Source of the DNA: Paenibacillus nanensis
Lineage (GTDB): Bacteria > Bacillota > Bacilli > Paenibacillales > Paenibacillaceae
Assembly: GCF_003583765.1 (NCBI RefSeq)
Contig: NZ_QXQA01000003.1
Coordinates: 124,001 to 188,000 of the forward strand
Length of the DNA stretch: 64,000 nt
Direction of reading: 5' to 3'
Shown here: one piece after another, positions 34,054-43,184 of the stretch
Layout: every line of letters begins with the position of its first letter
Numbering within the stretch: position 1 is the first letter of the stretch
Position numbers and translations under genes: made by a program
Notes under the pieces: model-generated
The model's input: the letters and a program-made list of their open reading frames with translations, nothing else
What the model was told of the DNA's origin: nothing
The model's database searches: none

Positions 34054-35394
34054 ATGTCTATAACCAGCTTAAAAAAGAAGGAGTTAAATCCGCATCAATG
34101 GACGGTTATTGGTTTTGCGAGCGTTATTATGATAGGCGCCATTCTGTTAACGTTGCCGACCGCTTCAACAAGCGGATCATCGTTAGGTTTCCTTGATGCG
34201 TTATTTACAGCCGCGTCAGCCGTCTGCGTGACGGGGTTAACTGTAGTTGATACAGGCACCGCTTACACACTATTTGGGCAAATCGTTATCATGCTGCTCA
34301 TCCAAATCGGCGGAATGGGTTTCATGGCTTACGGCGTCATCATAGCCGTTCTGCTTGGCAAACGTATCGGTTTGAAGCAACGCATACTCATTCAGGAATC
34401 GACCAAAGCGACTTCCATTCAGGGGCTTGTCAGATTGGTGCAAACGATCGTGCTGATCACATTTTCATTTGAGGCTGCCGGTGCATTGATTTTATGGTTA
34501 CGGTGGATGCCGGAGCTCGGAGTCGGTCAATCAGCTTATTACGCCTTGTTTCATGCCGTTTCGGCCTTTAATAATGCGGGATTCGGATTATGGCCGGATA
34601 ATCTGGTGAGATATGTAGGGGACCCGATCGTCAATATCGTGATCAGCCTGCTGTTTATTTCAGGCGGGATTGGCTTTATTGTGATGGTGGATATATATAA
34701 AAAACGAAAATGGAACAGGTTTACCCTCCATACGAAAATCGTGCTTATCCTCACAGCGGTATTAATAGCGGGAGGATATGTAGTTATTCTTGGTCTGGAA
34801 CTGTTAAACCCTACGGTGTTCGGCGGATTAAGCTGGTCCGAAAAGCTATGGGCAGCCTATTTTCAAAGCGTAACGACAAGAACGGCGGGTTTCAACAGCG
34901 TAGATTTAACGGGCTTGTTGGCCGCTACGCAGTTTTTAATGATATTTCTTATGTTTATCGGCGCTTCGTCCGGCTCGACGGGCGGCGGTATCAAAACGAA
35001 TACGCTGATGGTTCTGCTGGTGGCCATGTACAGCACGATACGCGGTCGGACGCAAGTCCATATCTTTAAAAAAAGGATTGCAAACGAAATGATCTTCAGC
35101 GCCCTCTCGGTCATCATCATTTCGTTGGGTCTCGTATTGATCGTTGCTTTTTTGCTGACGATAACGGAGCCGAACCAAGATTTCATCAAGCTGCTCTTCG
35201 AAGCGACGTCGGCATTCGGAACAGTAGGCTTGACGCTCGGGCTTACCTATGAGCTATCTCCAATCGGCAAATTCATCATTATCTTGACCATGTTCGCTGG
35301 TCGTCTCGGACCGCTGACTCTGGCATTTGCGCTTGCAAGCAGAAGGCGTGACAGCAAGATCGGCTATCCCGAGGAAAAAGTGCTTATCGGTTAA
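34054..35394 (+). CDS. ktrB: Potassium uptake membrane subunit KtrB
   Basis: A 446-residue Trk/Ktr/HKT superfamily channel-transporter with four M1-P-M2 repeats. Pore loops carry the filter glycines: SAVCVTGLTVVDTG, SAFNNAGFGLWP, TTRTAGFNSVDL and SAFGTVGLTLG. It imports potassium with sodium. AGGGGGG precedes the ATG. It is cotranscribed with ktrA under the c-di-AMP riboswitch. Confidence 0.93.
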   Translation: MSITSLKKKELNPHQWTVIGFASVIMIGAILLTLPTASTSGSSLGFLDALFTAASAVCVTGLTVVDTGTAYTLFGQIVIMLLIQIGGMGFMAYGVIIAVLLGKRIGLKQRILIQESTKATSIQGLVRLVQTIVLITFSFEAAGALILWLRWMPELGVGQSAYYALFHAVSAFNNAGFGLWPDNLVRYVGDPIVNIVISLLFISGGIGFIVMVDIYKKRKWNRFTLHTKIVLILTAVLIAGGYVVILGLELLNPTVFGGLSWSEKLWAAYFQSVTTRTAGFNSVDLTGLLAATQFLMIFLMFIGASSGSTGGGIKTNTLMVLLVAMYSTIRGRTQVHIFKKRIANEMIFSALSVIIISLGLVLIVAFLLTITEPNQDFIKLLFEATSAFGTVGLTLGLTYELSPIGKFIIILTMFAGRLGPLTLAFALASRRRDSKIGYPEEKVLIG

Positions 35395-35420
35395 CAAGAT
35401 TGCGTGTCGGATCATTGAAA

Positions 35421-35465
35421 AAAGCCGTATCGCCCAAAAAAACAGGCGGTACGGCTTTCTTTTTT
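35421..35465. terminator. Bidirectional terminator after ktrB
   Basis: A 14-bp stem, AAAGCCGTATCGCC with GGCGGTACGGCTTT (one wobble), and flanking A and T runs. It also serves the arabinanase gene on the other strand. Confidence 0.88.
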
Positions 35466-35486
35466 ATAGATTACTGGCGTTACCGG

Positions 35487-36428
35487 TCAGTAGGATGGCC
35501 AGCCGTTCGGCCAGTTCAGATCGTTAATCAGCAGCTTCGGCGTTCCGTTGTCGTCGGCGTCGTACGCATGGCGGATGATGATGTTGTTGTTATATACATC
35601 CTGATGGCCAGGACCTTTCCATCTGACGTTGCCGGCATCGATAATCGTGCCGCCTCCGTTCATCATGCTTACGCCGTTCTGGTCGACGTACGGGCCGGTA
35701 ATGCTCGTGGAGCGTCCTACGACCATTTTGTACGTGCTGTTGACGCCTTGGCAGCAGCTGTCGATCGACGCGAACAGGTAGTAATAGCCTTGCCGGTAAG
35801 CGATCGTAGGCGCCTCGATGCCGCCGCTTCTGCTCGCGATGGAAGTAAGAGAGCCAGTCGGCTTCATCGTGTTCTTGTCCAGACGGGTAAGCTTGAGCCC
35901 GCTCCAGAAGGAGCCGAATGACAGCCAAGGATTGCCGGACGGGTCGATGAACAGATGCGGGTCGATCGCGTTGTAATTGTTGGAGCTTGTCGTTCGGATG
36001 ACTAGGCCATTGTCCGTCCAAGGTCCGTTAATGTTGGTGGCGGAGGCAAGGCCAATCGCGGAGGTGTTGGAGCCGAAGCTTGAGATCGAATAGTAGAGCC
36101 AGTACTTGCCGTTATAATATTCGATGTCCGGTGCCCAGAGGTCGTTGGTGGCTTGGTTCGGGACGTACGTTTTCCACCAGGAGAGAGGACTTGCGAATAC
36201 TTGATTCGTTCTGGACCAGCTTGTGCCGTTGGACGAGGTTAAATGCTGAATGCCTTGACCGGTGGAGAACACGTGATAGGTGGTGCCGACCTTGATGATC
36301 GTCGGGTCATGAACGACAGTGTCCCCCGTAAGGTTCCAGAACGCAGCGAATGCCGGGATAACCAAGCTGAGTGACATGACGACGGAGAGAGCGGCGGCCA
36401 GCATCCATTTTTTTTTGCCTTTGAACAT
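35487..36428 (-). CDS. abnA: Secreted GH43 endo-1,5-alpha-L-arabinanase
   Basis: A 313-residue five-bladed beta-propeller glycosidase with an N-terminal signal peptide (KKKWMLAAALSVVMSLSLVI, AFA end). Catalytic residues are recognisable: Asp in VVHDPTIIKV (base), Asp in NAIDPHLFIDPSG (pKa modulator) and Glu in GGIEAPTIAYR (acid). It is expected to cut internal alpha-1,5 links of arabinan outside the cell. A partial catabolite-response-like site precedes it. No intracellular arabinose genes are nearby. Confidence 0.92.
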   Translation of the reverse strand: MFKGKKKWMLAAALSVVMSLSLVIPAFAAFWNLTGDTVVHDPTIIKVGTTYHVFSTGQGIQHLTSSNGTSWSRTNQVFASPLSWWKTYVPNQATNDLWAPDIEYYNGKYWLYYSISSFGSNTSAIGLASATNINGPWTDNGLVIRTTSSNNYNAIDPHLFIDPSGNPWLSFGSFWSGLKLTRLDKNTMKPTGSLTSIASRSGGIEAPTIAYRQGYYYLFASIDSCCQGVNSTYKMVVGRSTSITGPYVDQNGVSMMNGGGTIIDAGNVRWKGPGHQDVYNNNIIIRHAYDADDNGTPKLLINDLNWPNGWPSY

Positions 36429-36506
36429 TACGATTCCTCCTTAAAGATGAGATGGAATGTTCGGCAGATCATGCTGAAAGCGCCTCCATTTACGCGCGCA
36501 TATAAA

Positions 36507-36520
36507 TGTAAACGCTTTAG
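36507..36520. promoter_or_regulatory. Possible CcpA cre site before the arabinanase gene
   Basis: TGTAAACGCTTTAG matches the first 12 of 14 positions of the cre consensus TGWAANCGNTNWCA and misses the last two. Catabolite repression of a polysaccharide hydrolase is plausible. The mismatches make this tentative. Confidence 0.45.
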
Positions 36521-36565
36521 TTAATATATTAATAAAAACATTTAGTTTTTTCAATCCTATTTTTT

Positions 36566-36594
36566 AAAAAAATCCCGCTTTTAGGAGCGGGATT
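36566..36594 (-). terminator. Terminator of the NagZ-like gene
   Basis: On the minus strand the stem AATCCCGCT/AGCGGGATT is followed by a T run. The stem includes the last codons of the gene, and the loop contains its TAA stop codon. Confidence 0.85.
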
Positions 36595-37873
36595 GTAACG
36601 AATCGTTAATATTTTTGTTAATTTGATCAATGTCGGGTGACGGGGTTGGCGCATCTTGCAGGCTGTATTTCTGTTTCAAACGCAAGATGCGGTACAAGCT
36701 TTCATCGATTCTTTGTTCGTTGAGCGTATTCGATTCGACTGCGGCTTTCAGCGAATGAATGACTTCAAGCCGCAGTTCGGTTTGATGGCTTACGAGGACG
36801 ATGTCGGTGCCCGCGAGTATGGAACGGACGGCGGCGTCGCCGATTTTATTCGTATTTAGAAGCGCTCCCATCGTCATATCATCGGTGATGACCACACCGT
36901 CATACCCCAACTGGTCCCGAAGGAGCCCGTTAATGACAGATGAGGAGATCGATGCCGGCTGTTTATCGTCGATTTGCATCATAAGCAAGTGAGCGACCAT
37001 AATGGCATCGACGTCTTGGTTGATCGCTTCGATAAACGGCTGAAGCTCGAACTGCTCCAGCTCCTGGCGCGTTTTGTTCACTAAAGGCAGATCATAATGC
37101 GAATCAACCGACGTATCGCCGTGGCCGGGAAAATGTTTGATGACGGCAGCTACGCCTTGCGAGTTAATGCCATACATCGTTTCGATGCCATGCTTCATCA
37201 CAGCCTCTGGCGTTGAACCGAAGGAGCGGTCGCCGATGACCGGATTTTTCGGATTGCTGTTAATGTCCATCACAGGCGCAAAGTCCATATTAAATCCTAA
37301 TGCATGAAGCTCGTTTCCGATCGCTCGTCCTATATTTCTTGTGTACGTTAAATCGTCGGCTGCGCCGATTTCGCCGGCAGAAGGCGTGTTTGAAAACATA
37401 GAGGAAAGCCGGCTCACTCTGCCGCCTTCTTGGTCAACGCTTAACCATAACGGAACGGCGTTTTTTTTGTTGGCCTCTTTTAGTTGATTGAGTAACGATA
37501 CCGTTTGCTCCGCGGTGTCTATGTTGTTTTTAAACAGAATAAAACCGCCGACTTTATACTGTTCAATCATTTGAAGCGTATCATCATTCATGGAGTAGCC
37601 GTCCAGCCCGACAATGACAAGCTGCCCGATCTTTTCATCCAAGCTCATTTGCTCCACTTGCTGCCGGATGGGATCGATCTCAGGGGAGGGTGTCAGTGTA
37701 GGAGGATCGGTCGAGACGTTCGGACTAGCGGTTTGACTTGGCGCAGGGCTGAGACTATTGTTTCCTGGCGCATGTTGGTTCGAGCTGCTACAGCTTGCAA
37801 GGATTACCGCCAAAAGCGGTAGTAAAATAAAAAAACTCCTCTTCCTTCTGATGCGTTTTGGCTGTCTCTTCAT
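36581..37873 (-). CDS. nagZ: Lipoprotein of glycoside hydrolase family 3, NagZ-like
   Basis: A 430-residue lipoprotein with lipobox ILASCSSS at about residue 25-32 and a Ser/Pro/Thr-rich linker. The GH3 N-terminal barrel carries the NagZ signature KHFPGHGDTSVDSHYDLP, which holds the catalytic Asp-His dyad, and SVDQEGGRVSRL for substrate binding. It should release N-acetylglucosamine from wall fragments outside the cell. It lacks the C-terminal domain of the 640-residue B. subtilis NagZ. The ATG at 37873 is 6 nt after GAGGGG; a longer frame upstream lacks a ribosome binding site. Confidence 0.9.
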   Translation of the reverse strand: MKRQPKRIRRKRSFFILLPLLAVILASCSSSNQHAPGNNSLSPAPSQTASPNVSTDPPTLTPSPEIDPIRQQVEQMSLDEKIGQLVIVGLDGYSMNDDTLQMIEQYKVGGFILFKNNIDTAEQTVSLLNQLKEANKKNAVPLWLSVDQEGGRVSRLSSMFSNTPSAGEIGAADDLTYTRNIGRAIGNELHALGFNMDFAPVMDINSNPKNPVIGDRSFGSTPEAVMKHGIETMYGINSQGVAAVIKHFPGHGDTSVDSHYDLPLVNKTRQELEQFELQPFIEAINQDVDAIMVAHLLMMQIDDKQPASISSSVINGLLRDQLGYDGVVITDDMTMGALLNTNKIGDAAVRSILAGTDIVLVSHQTELRLEVIHSLKAAVESNTLNEQRIDESLYRILRLKQKYSLQDAPTPSPDIDQINKNINDSLQSRS

Positions 37874-38043
37874 GAGCATCCCCTCATTTCCGCTTCGTTC
37901 TTTCATTGTACGTGTAACGTTATCCCGGGTCAAAATTATGAGAATAGGTAAAAGGGTCATGATAAACGCCGTCTCTTTTTGGTCATTTGGCGCACATGAT
38001 AGTATATCTTATCCAGGGTTTTGCAAAGAGAGGATGCCGCTAC

Positions 38044-39327
38044 ATGAACCTATGTATAGTAGGCGCTGGTTACGTTGGGCTGACGACTGCCGCTGTATTT
38101 GCTGAGCTTGGGCACACCGTTGATTGCGTGGATCGTGATGAAGATAAAATTCGACGCTTAAATGGTGGAGACATTCCGATCTACGAGCCGGGATTAAGCG
38201 AGCTGGTCGAACAGAACCGAAAACTAGGCCGATTGTTTTTTAAAACAGATGTTGAGCAGGCCTTGCGAATGAACGATGTCATTATGATAGCGGTTGGAAC
38301 GCCTTCCGGACAGGACGGCTCCGCGGATCTCGTATACGTTCGCAGCGTGCTATCGGCGATAGCGGACACACTGAGCCGCTATAAGATCATTATTATGAAA
38401 AGTACGGTGCCCCCGGGAACGGGAGAATGGGCGCGTCAGTTTTTGCTTGACCGCGGCGTCGCCCCGGAGCTTTTTGACATCGTGTCGAATCCGGAATTTT
38501 TAAGAGAAGGAACCGCCATCTATGACACGTTTCATCCGGATCGTATCGTCATCGGGGCTTCGAATCCGGATGCCGCAGATCAAGTGCGCTCTTTATATTA
38601 TGGGATAGATGCTGCGGTTTTAATAACAGGAAGGACGGAAGCGGAGTTTATTAAGTATGGTTCCAACGCGTTTTTGGCAACGAAGCTATCGTTCATCAAC
38701 GAGCTTGCAAGAGTGTGCGACGCGTTCGGAGCCGATATAACCAAGGTAGCTGCGGGCGTCGGAATGGATAACCGGATTGGGAGCAGGTTTCTGCAAGCGG
38801 GCATCGGTTACGGCGGCTCCTGTTTGCCGAAGGATGTAGCTGCATTAATCGCAGCTGCGGCTGCCAAGGAGCAGGACCTCACGCTTTTAAAAGCAGTGGC
38901 GGGGGTTAATCATACACAAATTGACGTTTATTTGAGGAAATTATCTAGTATGATCGGACGATTGAATCAAACGGCTCATGTCGCGGTTTGGGGCGCGACC
39001 TTTAAAGAAAATACGGATGATATCCGCAGTTCACAGGCCATTGCTTTGATGGAAGCTCTAACGAAACAAGACTGCCTGGTGACAGCCTACGATCCGCTTG
39101 TTGCGCCTTCTTTGCAGGGGGTTGCTTGGAAGAGCAGCGCTCTCGAGGCGGTAAAGGATGCAGACGCGCTTATTGTTGCGACGGGCTGGGAGGAATTTGT
39201 CCATTGCGATTGGGAAGAAGTAAAGAGACTGATGAAAGGCGATGTCGTGCTGGATGGACGCAATGTTTTGAATCAGGCGGATATTAGGAAAGCCGGACTT
39301 CGGTATGCGGGGGTTGGTCGTCCATGA
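38044..39327 (+). CDS. ugd: UDP-glucose 6-dehydrogenase
   Basis: A 427-residue nucleotide-sugar dehydrogenase. The NAD-binding start is NLCIVGAGYVGLTTAAVFAE, and the catalytic cysteine is in GYGGSCLPKDVAAL. The intermediate segments SNPEFLREGTAIYD and EFIKYGSNAFLATKLSFINE are typical of UDP-glucose dehydrogenases. It makes UDP-glucuronate in two oxidations. The ATG at 38044 follows AGAGAGG. The epimerase gene overlaps its end by 4 nt, so the pair likely makes UDP-glucuronate and its 4-epimer for an acidic polysaccharide. Confidence 0.92.
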   Translation: MNLCIVGAGYVGLTTAAVFAELGHTVDCVDRDEDKIRRLNGGDIPIYEPGLSELVEQNRKLGRLFFKTDVEQALRMNDVIMIAVGTPSGQDGSADLVYVRSVLSAIADTLSRYKIIIMKSTVPPGTGEWARQFLLDRGVAPELFDIVSNPEFLREGTAIYDTFHPDRIVIGASNPDAADQVRSLYYGIDAAVLITGRTEAEFIKYGSNAFLATKLSFINELARVCDAFGADITKVAAGVGMDNRIGSRFLQAGIGYGGSCLPKDVAALIAAAAAKEQDLTLLKAVAGVNHTQIDVYLRKLSSMIGRLNQTAHVAVWGATFKENTDDIRSSQAIALMEALTKQDCLVTAYDPLVAPSLQGVAWKSSALEAVKDADALIVATGWEEFVHCDWEEVKRLMKGDVVLDGRNVLNQADIRKAGLRYAGVGRP

Positions 39328-40274
39328 GGATCGTTGTGACAGGAGCGGCTGGTTTTGTCGGCTCTCATCTATGCGAGAGGCTGCTGGATGACGGACATGA
39401 AGTCATTGGAATCGACGCGCTGATTCGCGATGAGCTGCAGCGGATTGGCGTCCGAAATGCCGAAGCGGCTATCGCTCACCCTCGTTTCAAGCTCCGTACT
39501 GAAAATCTGCTGTCAATCAATTGGGACGACACGCTTGAAGATATCGATATCGTCTACCATTTGGCGGGTATCCCCGGCGTTAGAAATAGCTGGGGCGAGG
39601 ATTTTGGCCAATATGTGATCAACAATATCGGCGCGACGCAGAGACTGCTCGAAGCTTGCAAAGGCAAAAAACTGAAAAAGTTTATTTTCGTTTCCACCTC
39701 CTCGGTTTATGGCGAAAAGGCAGGCATGGTCTCTGAGGACGCGATCCCGCTGCCGTTGTCGCCGTACGGGGTCTCCAAGCTGACCGGGGAGCATTTGTGC
39801 CGCGTCTACTGGCATAACGAAGGGGTTCCGGTTGTCATTTTAAGATATTTTACGGTTTATGGCCCGAGACAGCGTTCGGATATGGCTTTTCACCGGTTTA
39901 TCCGGCAAATGTTGACGAACCGCCCTGTCACGTTGTACGGAGACGGGACGCAGTCCCGCGACTTTACCTTTGTTACGGATTGCGCGGCTGCGACCGCTGC
40001 GGTTGCAGCGGCAGAGAACGTAATAGGCGAAACGATTAACATCGGCGGGAAAGAACGAGCCTCCATTATGGAGGTTATTCAATTGCTCGAAAAATTGACA
40101 GGACGTCGAGTCAACATCGAGCATTCCGGCGGGTTAAAAGGCGAGCCGATGCATACGTGGGCCGATATTTCCAAAGCGGAGCGATTGTTAGGCTACAAGC
40201 CAAAGGTTGGTCTAGAAGAAGGGCTTCGCCGGGAAATCGAGTACTTGACATCGCGTTACCTGGAAACCGAATAA
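39324..40274 (+). CDS. NAD-dependent epimerase/dehydratase, probable UDP-glucuronate 4-epimerase
   Basis: A 316-residue extended short-chain dehydrogenase. The NAD site is GAAGFVGSHL at the N terminus. The catalytic Ser is in STSSVYGEKA, and the Tyr-Lys pair is in SPYGVSKLTGEH. Substrate-region YFTVYGPRQRSDMAFHRFIR is usual for UDP-hexuronate or UDP-hexose epimerases. ATGA overlap with ugd suggests it uses UDP-glucuronate. A decarboxylase or UDP-glucose epimerase is an alternative. Its last 19 nt overlap the convergent araC gene. Confidence 0.87.
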   Translation: MRIVVTGAAGFVGSHLCERLLDDGHEVIGIDALIRDELQRIGVRNAEAAIAHPRFKLRTENLLSINWDDTLEDIDIVYHLAGIPGVRNSWGEDFGQYVINNIGATQRLLEACKGKKLKKFIFVSTSSVYGEKAGMVSEDAIPLPLSPYGVSKLTGEHLCRVYWHNEGVPVVILRYFTVYGPRQRSDMAFHRFIRQMLTNRPVTLYGDGTQSRDFTFVTDCAAATAAVAAAENVIGETINIGGKERASIMEVIQLLEKLTGRRVNIEHSGGLKGEPMHTWADISKAERLLGYKPKVGLEEGLRREIEYLTSRYLETE

Positions 40275-41107
40275 AGCTGCCGATAAGCGGTTGGTGTCAT
40301 GCCTTCATGTGACATAAACCGCTTATTAAAGTAGCTCACGCTTGGATATCCGGCCTCTTCAGCAATTTGGCCGATCGCGGTCTCGGGCCGCTCCAGAAGC
40401 CATTGCTTGGCGGTTTGAAGCCGGCATCGGGTAATAAACTCCATCGGGGTCATTTCCATCACGCTGCGGAACAGCTTGCAGAAATAATAAGGGGTTACTC
40501 CGGCGAGACGAGCCCATTCCTCCAATTGAAACGGCTGGCATGCTTCCTCCTGCATAAGAGGGAGCAGTTCGATGATGCGGTGGGCCGAGGAGCTTGGCTT
40601 GTTCTGCAGCATAGGAGCAGCTTGCTCGGCGAACAACGTTAGCAATCGGTACGTTAGAACGGATAGTTGATGCGGCCGCAGCATGCGGGATGTCTCCGCT
40701 TCGCTCAGCAGCTCTTCATGCGCCGCTTCCCATTGCTCCAAATGTCGAAGTGTCCAAAGGTGGCTTCGCTTCGAATCGATCCGAAGCATATAATCTTGCA
40801 GACCATTCCCGTAAAAGTGAACCCACCTGACATTCCATGGCTCGTCTACGTCGCTATAGTACCGCTGTCGTTGAAGCGGAAAGTATAAAAAGGCATGCCC
40901 GGATTCCAATTTATGCGTGACGCCGTCAATTTCGATGTAGCCTTTCCCGGAGATGATGACATGGATGCTAAAGTTGTTAAGCGCCCCGGCGCCGCGATTA
41001 ACGTTATGCTCGGACCAATGAGCGTAATGGCCGATCGATTCCGGCATACAGAAATAGGGATGGTAGGGCAGCGTTAACAAGTGGGCTTGTCTTTGCAAAG
41101 CAATCAC
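40256..41107 (-). CDS. AraC family transcriptional regulator with cupin sensor
   Basis: A 283-residue regulator. The N-terminal cupin half (about 1-150) includes HVIISGKGYIEIDGVTHKLE and a later FYFPLQRQR-like segment. The C-terminal two HTH motifs are RLAGVTPYYFCKLFRSVMEM and ETAIGQIAEEAGYPSVSYFN. Such regulators usually sense a sugar. It is divergent from a Gfo/Idh/MocA dehydrogenase and an aldo/keto reductase, its likely targets. Confidence 0.9.
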   Translation of the reverse strand: MIALQRQAHLLTLPYHPYFCMPESIGHYAHWSEHNVNRGAGALNNFSIHVIISGKGYIEIDGVTHKLESGHAFLYFPLQRQRYYSDVDEPWNVRWVHFYGNGLQDYMLRIDSKRSHLWTLRHLEQWEAAHEELLSEAETSRMLRPHQLSVLTYRLLTLFAEQAAPMLQNKPSSSAHRIIELLPLMQEEACQPFQLEEWARLAGVTPYYFCKLFRSVMEMTPMEFITRCRLQTAKQWLLERPETAIGQIAEEAGYPSVSYFNKRFMSHEGMTPTAYRQLYSVSR

Positions 41108-41221
41108 CCGCCGATGACAATATTGTTCTAATAGGTATCAATATAATATCATTTTCAAATTAATTCTGTCATCATATAATCGCAATATAGTCCTAACACT
41201 ATTTTTAAAGGAGATGTCGCA

Positions 41222-42223
41222 ATGGAAAAGCGCAAGCTGCAGTGGGGGATTCTCGGTTACGCGGGAATTGCTAAAAGATCCGTTATCCCCGGCATTCAAG
41301 GCTCGGAATGGAACGAGGTAGCCGCGGTCGCCAGCCGAAGCTTGGATAAAGCAAAGGCAGCGGCGGAGTCTCATGGAATTGCGAAAGCGTACGGCAGCTA
41401 CGAAGAGCTGCTCGCTGACGATTCAATTGATGCCGTTTACATTCCGCTGCCCAATCACTTACATAAAGAATGGACAATTCGCGCCGCTGAAGCGGGCAAA
41501 CATATCCTTTGTGAAAAGCCGATTGCGCTTAACGCTTCCGAAGCGGAGGAAATGAAGGATGCGTGCGAAAAAGCAGGGGTTCAGCTGCTGGAAGCCTTTA
41601 TGTACCGCTGCCATCCCCGCTACGACATGATCCGAAATGTGATTCAATCGGGAGAGATCGGGCAGCTCCGCGGCATCCGCGGCGCGTTTACCTTCAACAA
41701 CGCGAAGGATATGAGCAACGTGAGATACCGTAAGGATTGGGGCGGAGGCTCGATTTACGATGTCGGCTGCTATCCGATAAACGCGGCAAGGCTTCTGCTT
41801 GGCAAAGAGCCGGAGGCTGTGACGGTACAAGCGATTTTTTCCGCCGAGCACGACGACGTCGACATGATGGCTTCCGGTCTGCTTGAGTTTGAAGGCGGGG
41901 TTTCCCTTACGTTTGATTGCGGGATGTGGGCGGCATTCCGTAACCCGCTCGAGGTGCTGGGAACGGATGGCATTATCGAAGTGCCGTCTGCGTTCATAAC
42001 CGGGCAGCCTGGCAGCGCCAACTTCTTCGTGCAGGCAAACGGCGCCCGCCGAGAAGTGGAGGTTCCGCACGTGAACGCGTATACGGAGCAAGCGGACCAA
42101 ATGTACCGCGCGGTTACAGGCGAAGCTAAATTGCCGTACGGCGCGGATGACGCGATTCTTAATATGAAGGTGATTGACGCTTGTCTCCGTTCCGCGCGTG
42201 AACGGGCTCGAGTGCAATTATAA
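41222..42223 (+). CDS. Gfo/Idh/MocA family oxidoreductase
   Basis: A 333-residue NAD(P)-dependent sugar or inositol-type dehydrogenase. The Rossmann start is WGILGYAGIAKRSVIPGIQ, followed by VYIPLPNHLHKEWTIRAAEA and the catalytic-lysine motif KHILCEKPIALNASEAEEM. The C-terminal beta-sheet domain has GGGSIYDVGCYPINAARLLL, the usual second-domain histidine/cysteine helix. The substrate is unknown. AAGGAG precedes the ATG. It forms an operon with the aldo/keto reductase 32 nt downstream, opposite an AraC regulator. Confidence 0.91.
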   Translation: MEKRKLQWGILGYAGIAKRSVIPGIQGSEWNEVAAVASRSLDKAKAAAESHGIAKAYGSYEELLADDSIDAVYIPLPNHLHKEWTIRAAEAGKHILCEKPIALNASEAEEMKDACEKAGVQLLEAFMYRCHPRYDMIRNVIQSGEIGQLRGIRGAFTFNNAKDMSNVRYRKDWGGGSIYDVGCYPINAARLLLGKEPEAVTVQAIFSAEHDDVDMMASGLLEFEGGVSLTFDCGMWAAFRNPLEVLGTDGIIEVPSAFITGQPGSANFFVQANGARREVEVPHVNAYTEQADQMYRAVTGEAKLPYGADDAILNMKVIDACLRSARERARVQL

Positions 42224-42255
42224 CGAAAACTACGCTATTAGAGGAGGGGATCCTG

Positions 42256-43182
42256 ATGGACTATATCCAAATTAAAGGTTGTCCGAAGCCCGTTTCGAGG
42301 CTGATGAAAGGTACGGATTATTTTTTTCACGACAACTATGAGAAGGCTGCCGCTAATATGGACGCGTTTCTCGCGATCGGCGGAAACTCCGTCGACTCGG
42401 CGCATATTTATTGCGGCGGGCAAAGCGAAGAGGTGCTGGGACGTTATATGGAGGAGCGGCGAAACCGCGATAAAATCGTCATTCTAACAAAAGGCGCCCA
42501 TCACGACCATACCGGTCATCGCGTCACGAAGGAAGCGATCGATTACGATTTGTCGGTCAGTCTTGAGCGTCTGCGTACGGATTACATCGACCTGTATGCG
42601 CTGCACCGGGATGATCCGTCCATGCCTGTTGAAATTATCGTGGATGCGTTAAATGAACATATGGCCAATGGCACGGTTAAGGCGATCGGCGTATCCAACT
42701 GGACTTGGCAGCGCATTGACGAGGCGAATAAGTACGCTTCGGCGAACGGGCTGAACGGCTTTACGTTCAGCAGTCCGAATTTAAGCTTGGCGAAACCGAA
42801 CGAGCCGTTCTGGAAAGGCTGCGTTTCGGCAGATGAAGAAACCTGCAGATGGCATGAAAAGGAGCAGCTTCCGCTGCTGTCCTGGTCTTCACAGGCTAGA
42901 GGATTTTTTACGGGCCGGTTCACGCCTGAAGTGCGCGATAACGCTGACCTAGTGCGTGTATTTTACAGCGAGGATAATTGGGAGCGGCTTGCGCGGGCCA
43001 AGCAGCTAGCGGAAGAGAAAGGCGTCACCGCCATCCAAATCGCGCTAGCCTATGTGCTGAATCAGCCATTTCCAACCTGCGCGTTAATTGGAGCCCAGAA
43101 CGCGGCCGAGCTGCAATCCTGCGACGAGGGCTCCCGCATTACGCTTACGAAGGAAGAAATGGCTTGGCTTGACCTGAATTAA
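42256..43182 (+). CDS. Aldo/keto reductase
   Basis: A 308-residue TIM-barrel reductase. Catalytic regions are NSVDSAHIYCGGQSEE (Asp, Tyr), KIVILTKGAHHD (Lys) and DLYALHRDDPS (His). The C-terminal half keeps the cofactor pattern ALAYVLNQPFPTCALIGAQN. It is the second gene of a sugar-related unit with a Gfo/Idh/MocA dehydrogenase. Its stop is 2 nt from the end of the convergent PRPP synthetase gene. The substrate is unknown. Confidence 0.9.
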   Translation: MDYIQIKGCPKPVSRLMKGTDYFFHDNYEKAAANMDAFLAIGGNSVDSAHIYCGGQSEEVLGRYMEERRNRDKIVILTKGAHHDHTGHRVTKEAIDYDLSVSLERLRTDYIDLYALHRDDPSMPVEIIVDALNEHMANGTVKAIGVSNWTWQRIDEANKYASANGLNGFTFSSPNLSLAKPNEPFWKGCVSADEETCRWHEKEQLPLLSWSSQARGFFTGRFTPEVRDNADLVRVFYSEDNWERLARAKQLAEEKGVTAIQIALAYVLNQPFPTCALIGAQNAAELQSCDEGSRITLTKEEMAWLDLN

Positions 43183-43184
43183 GC

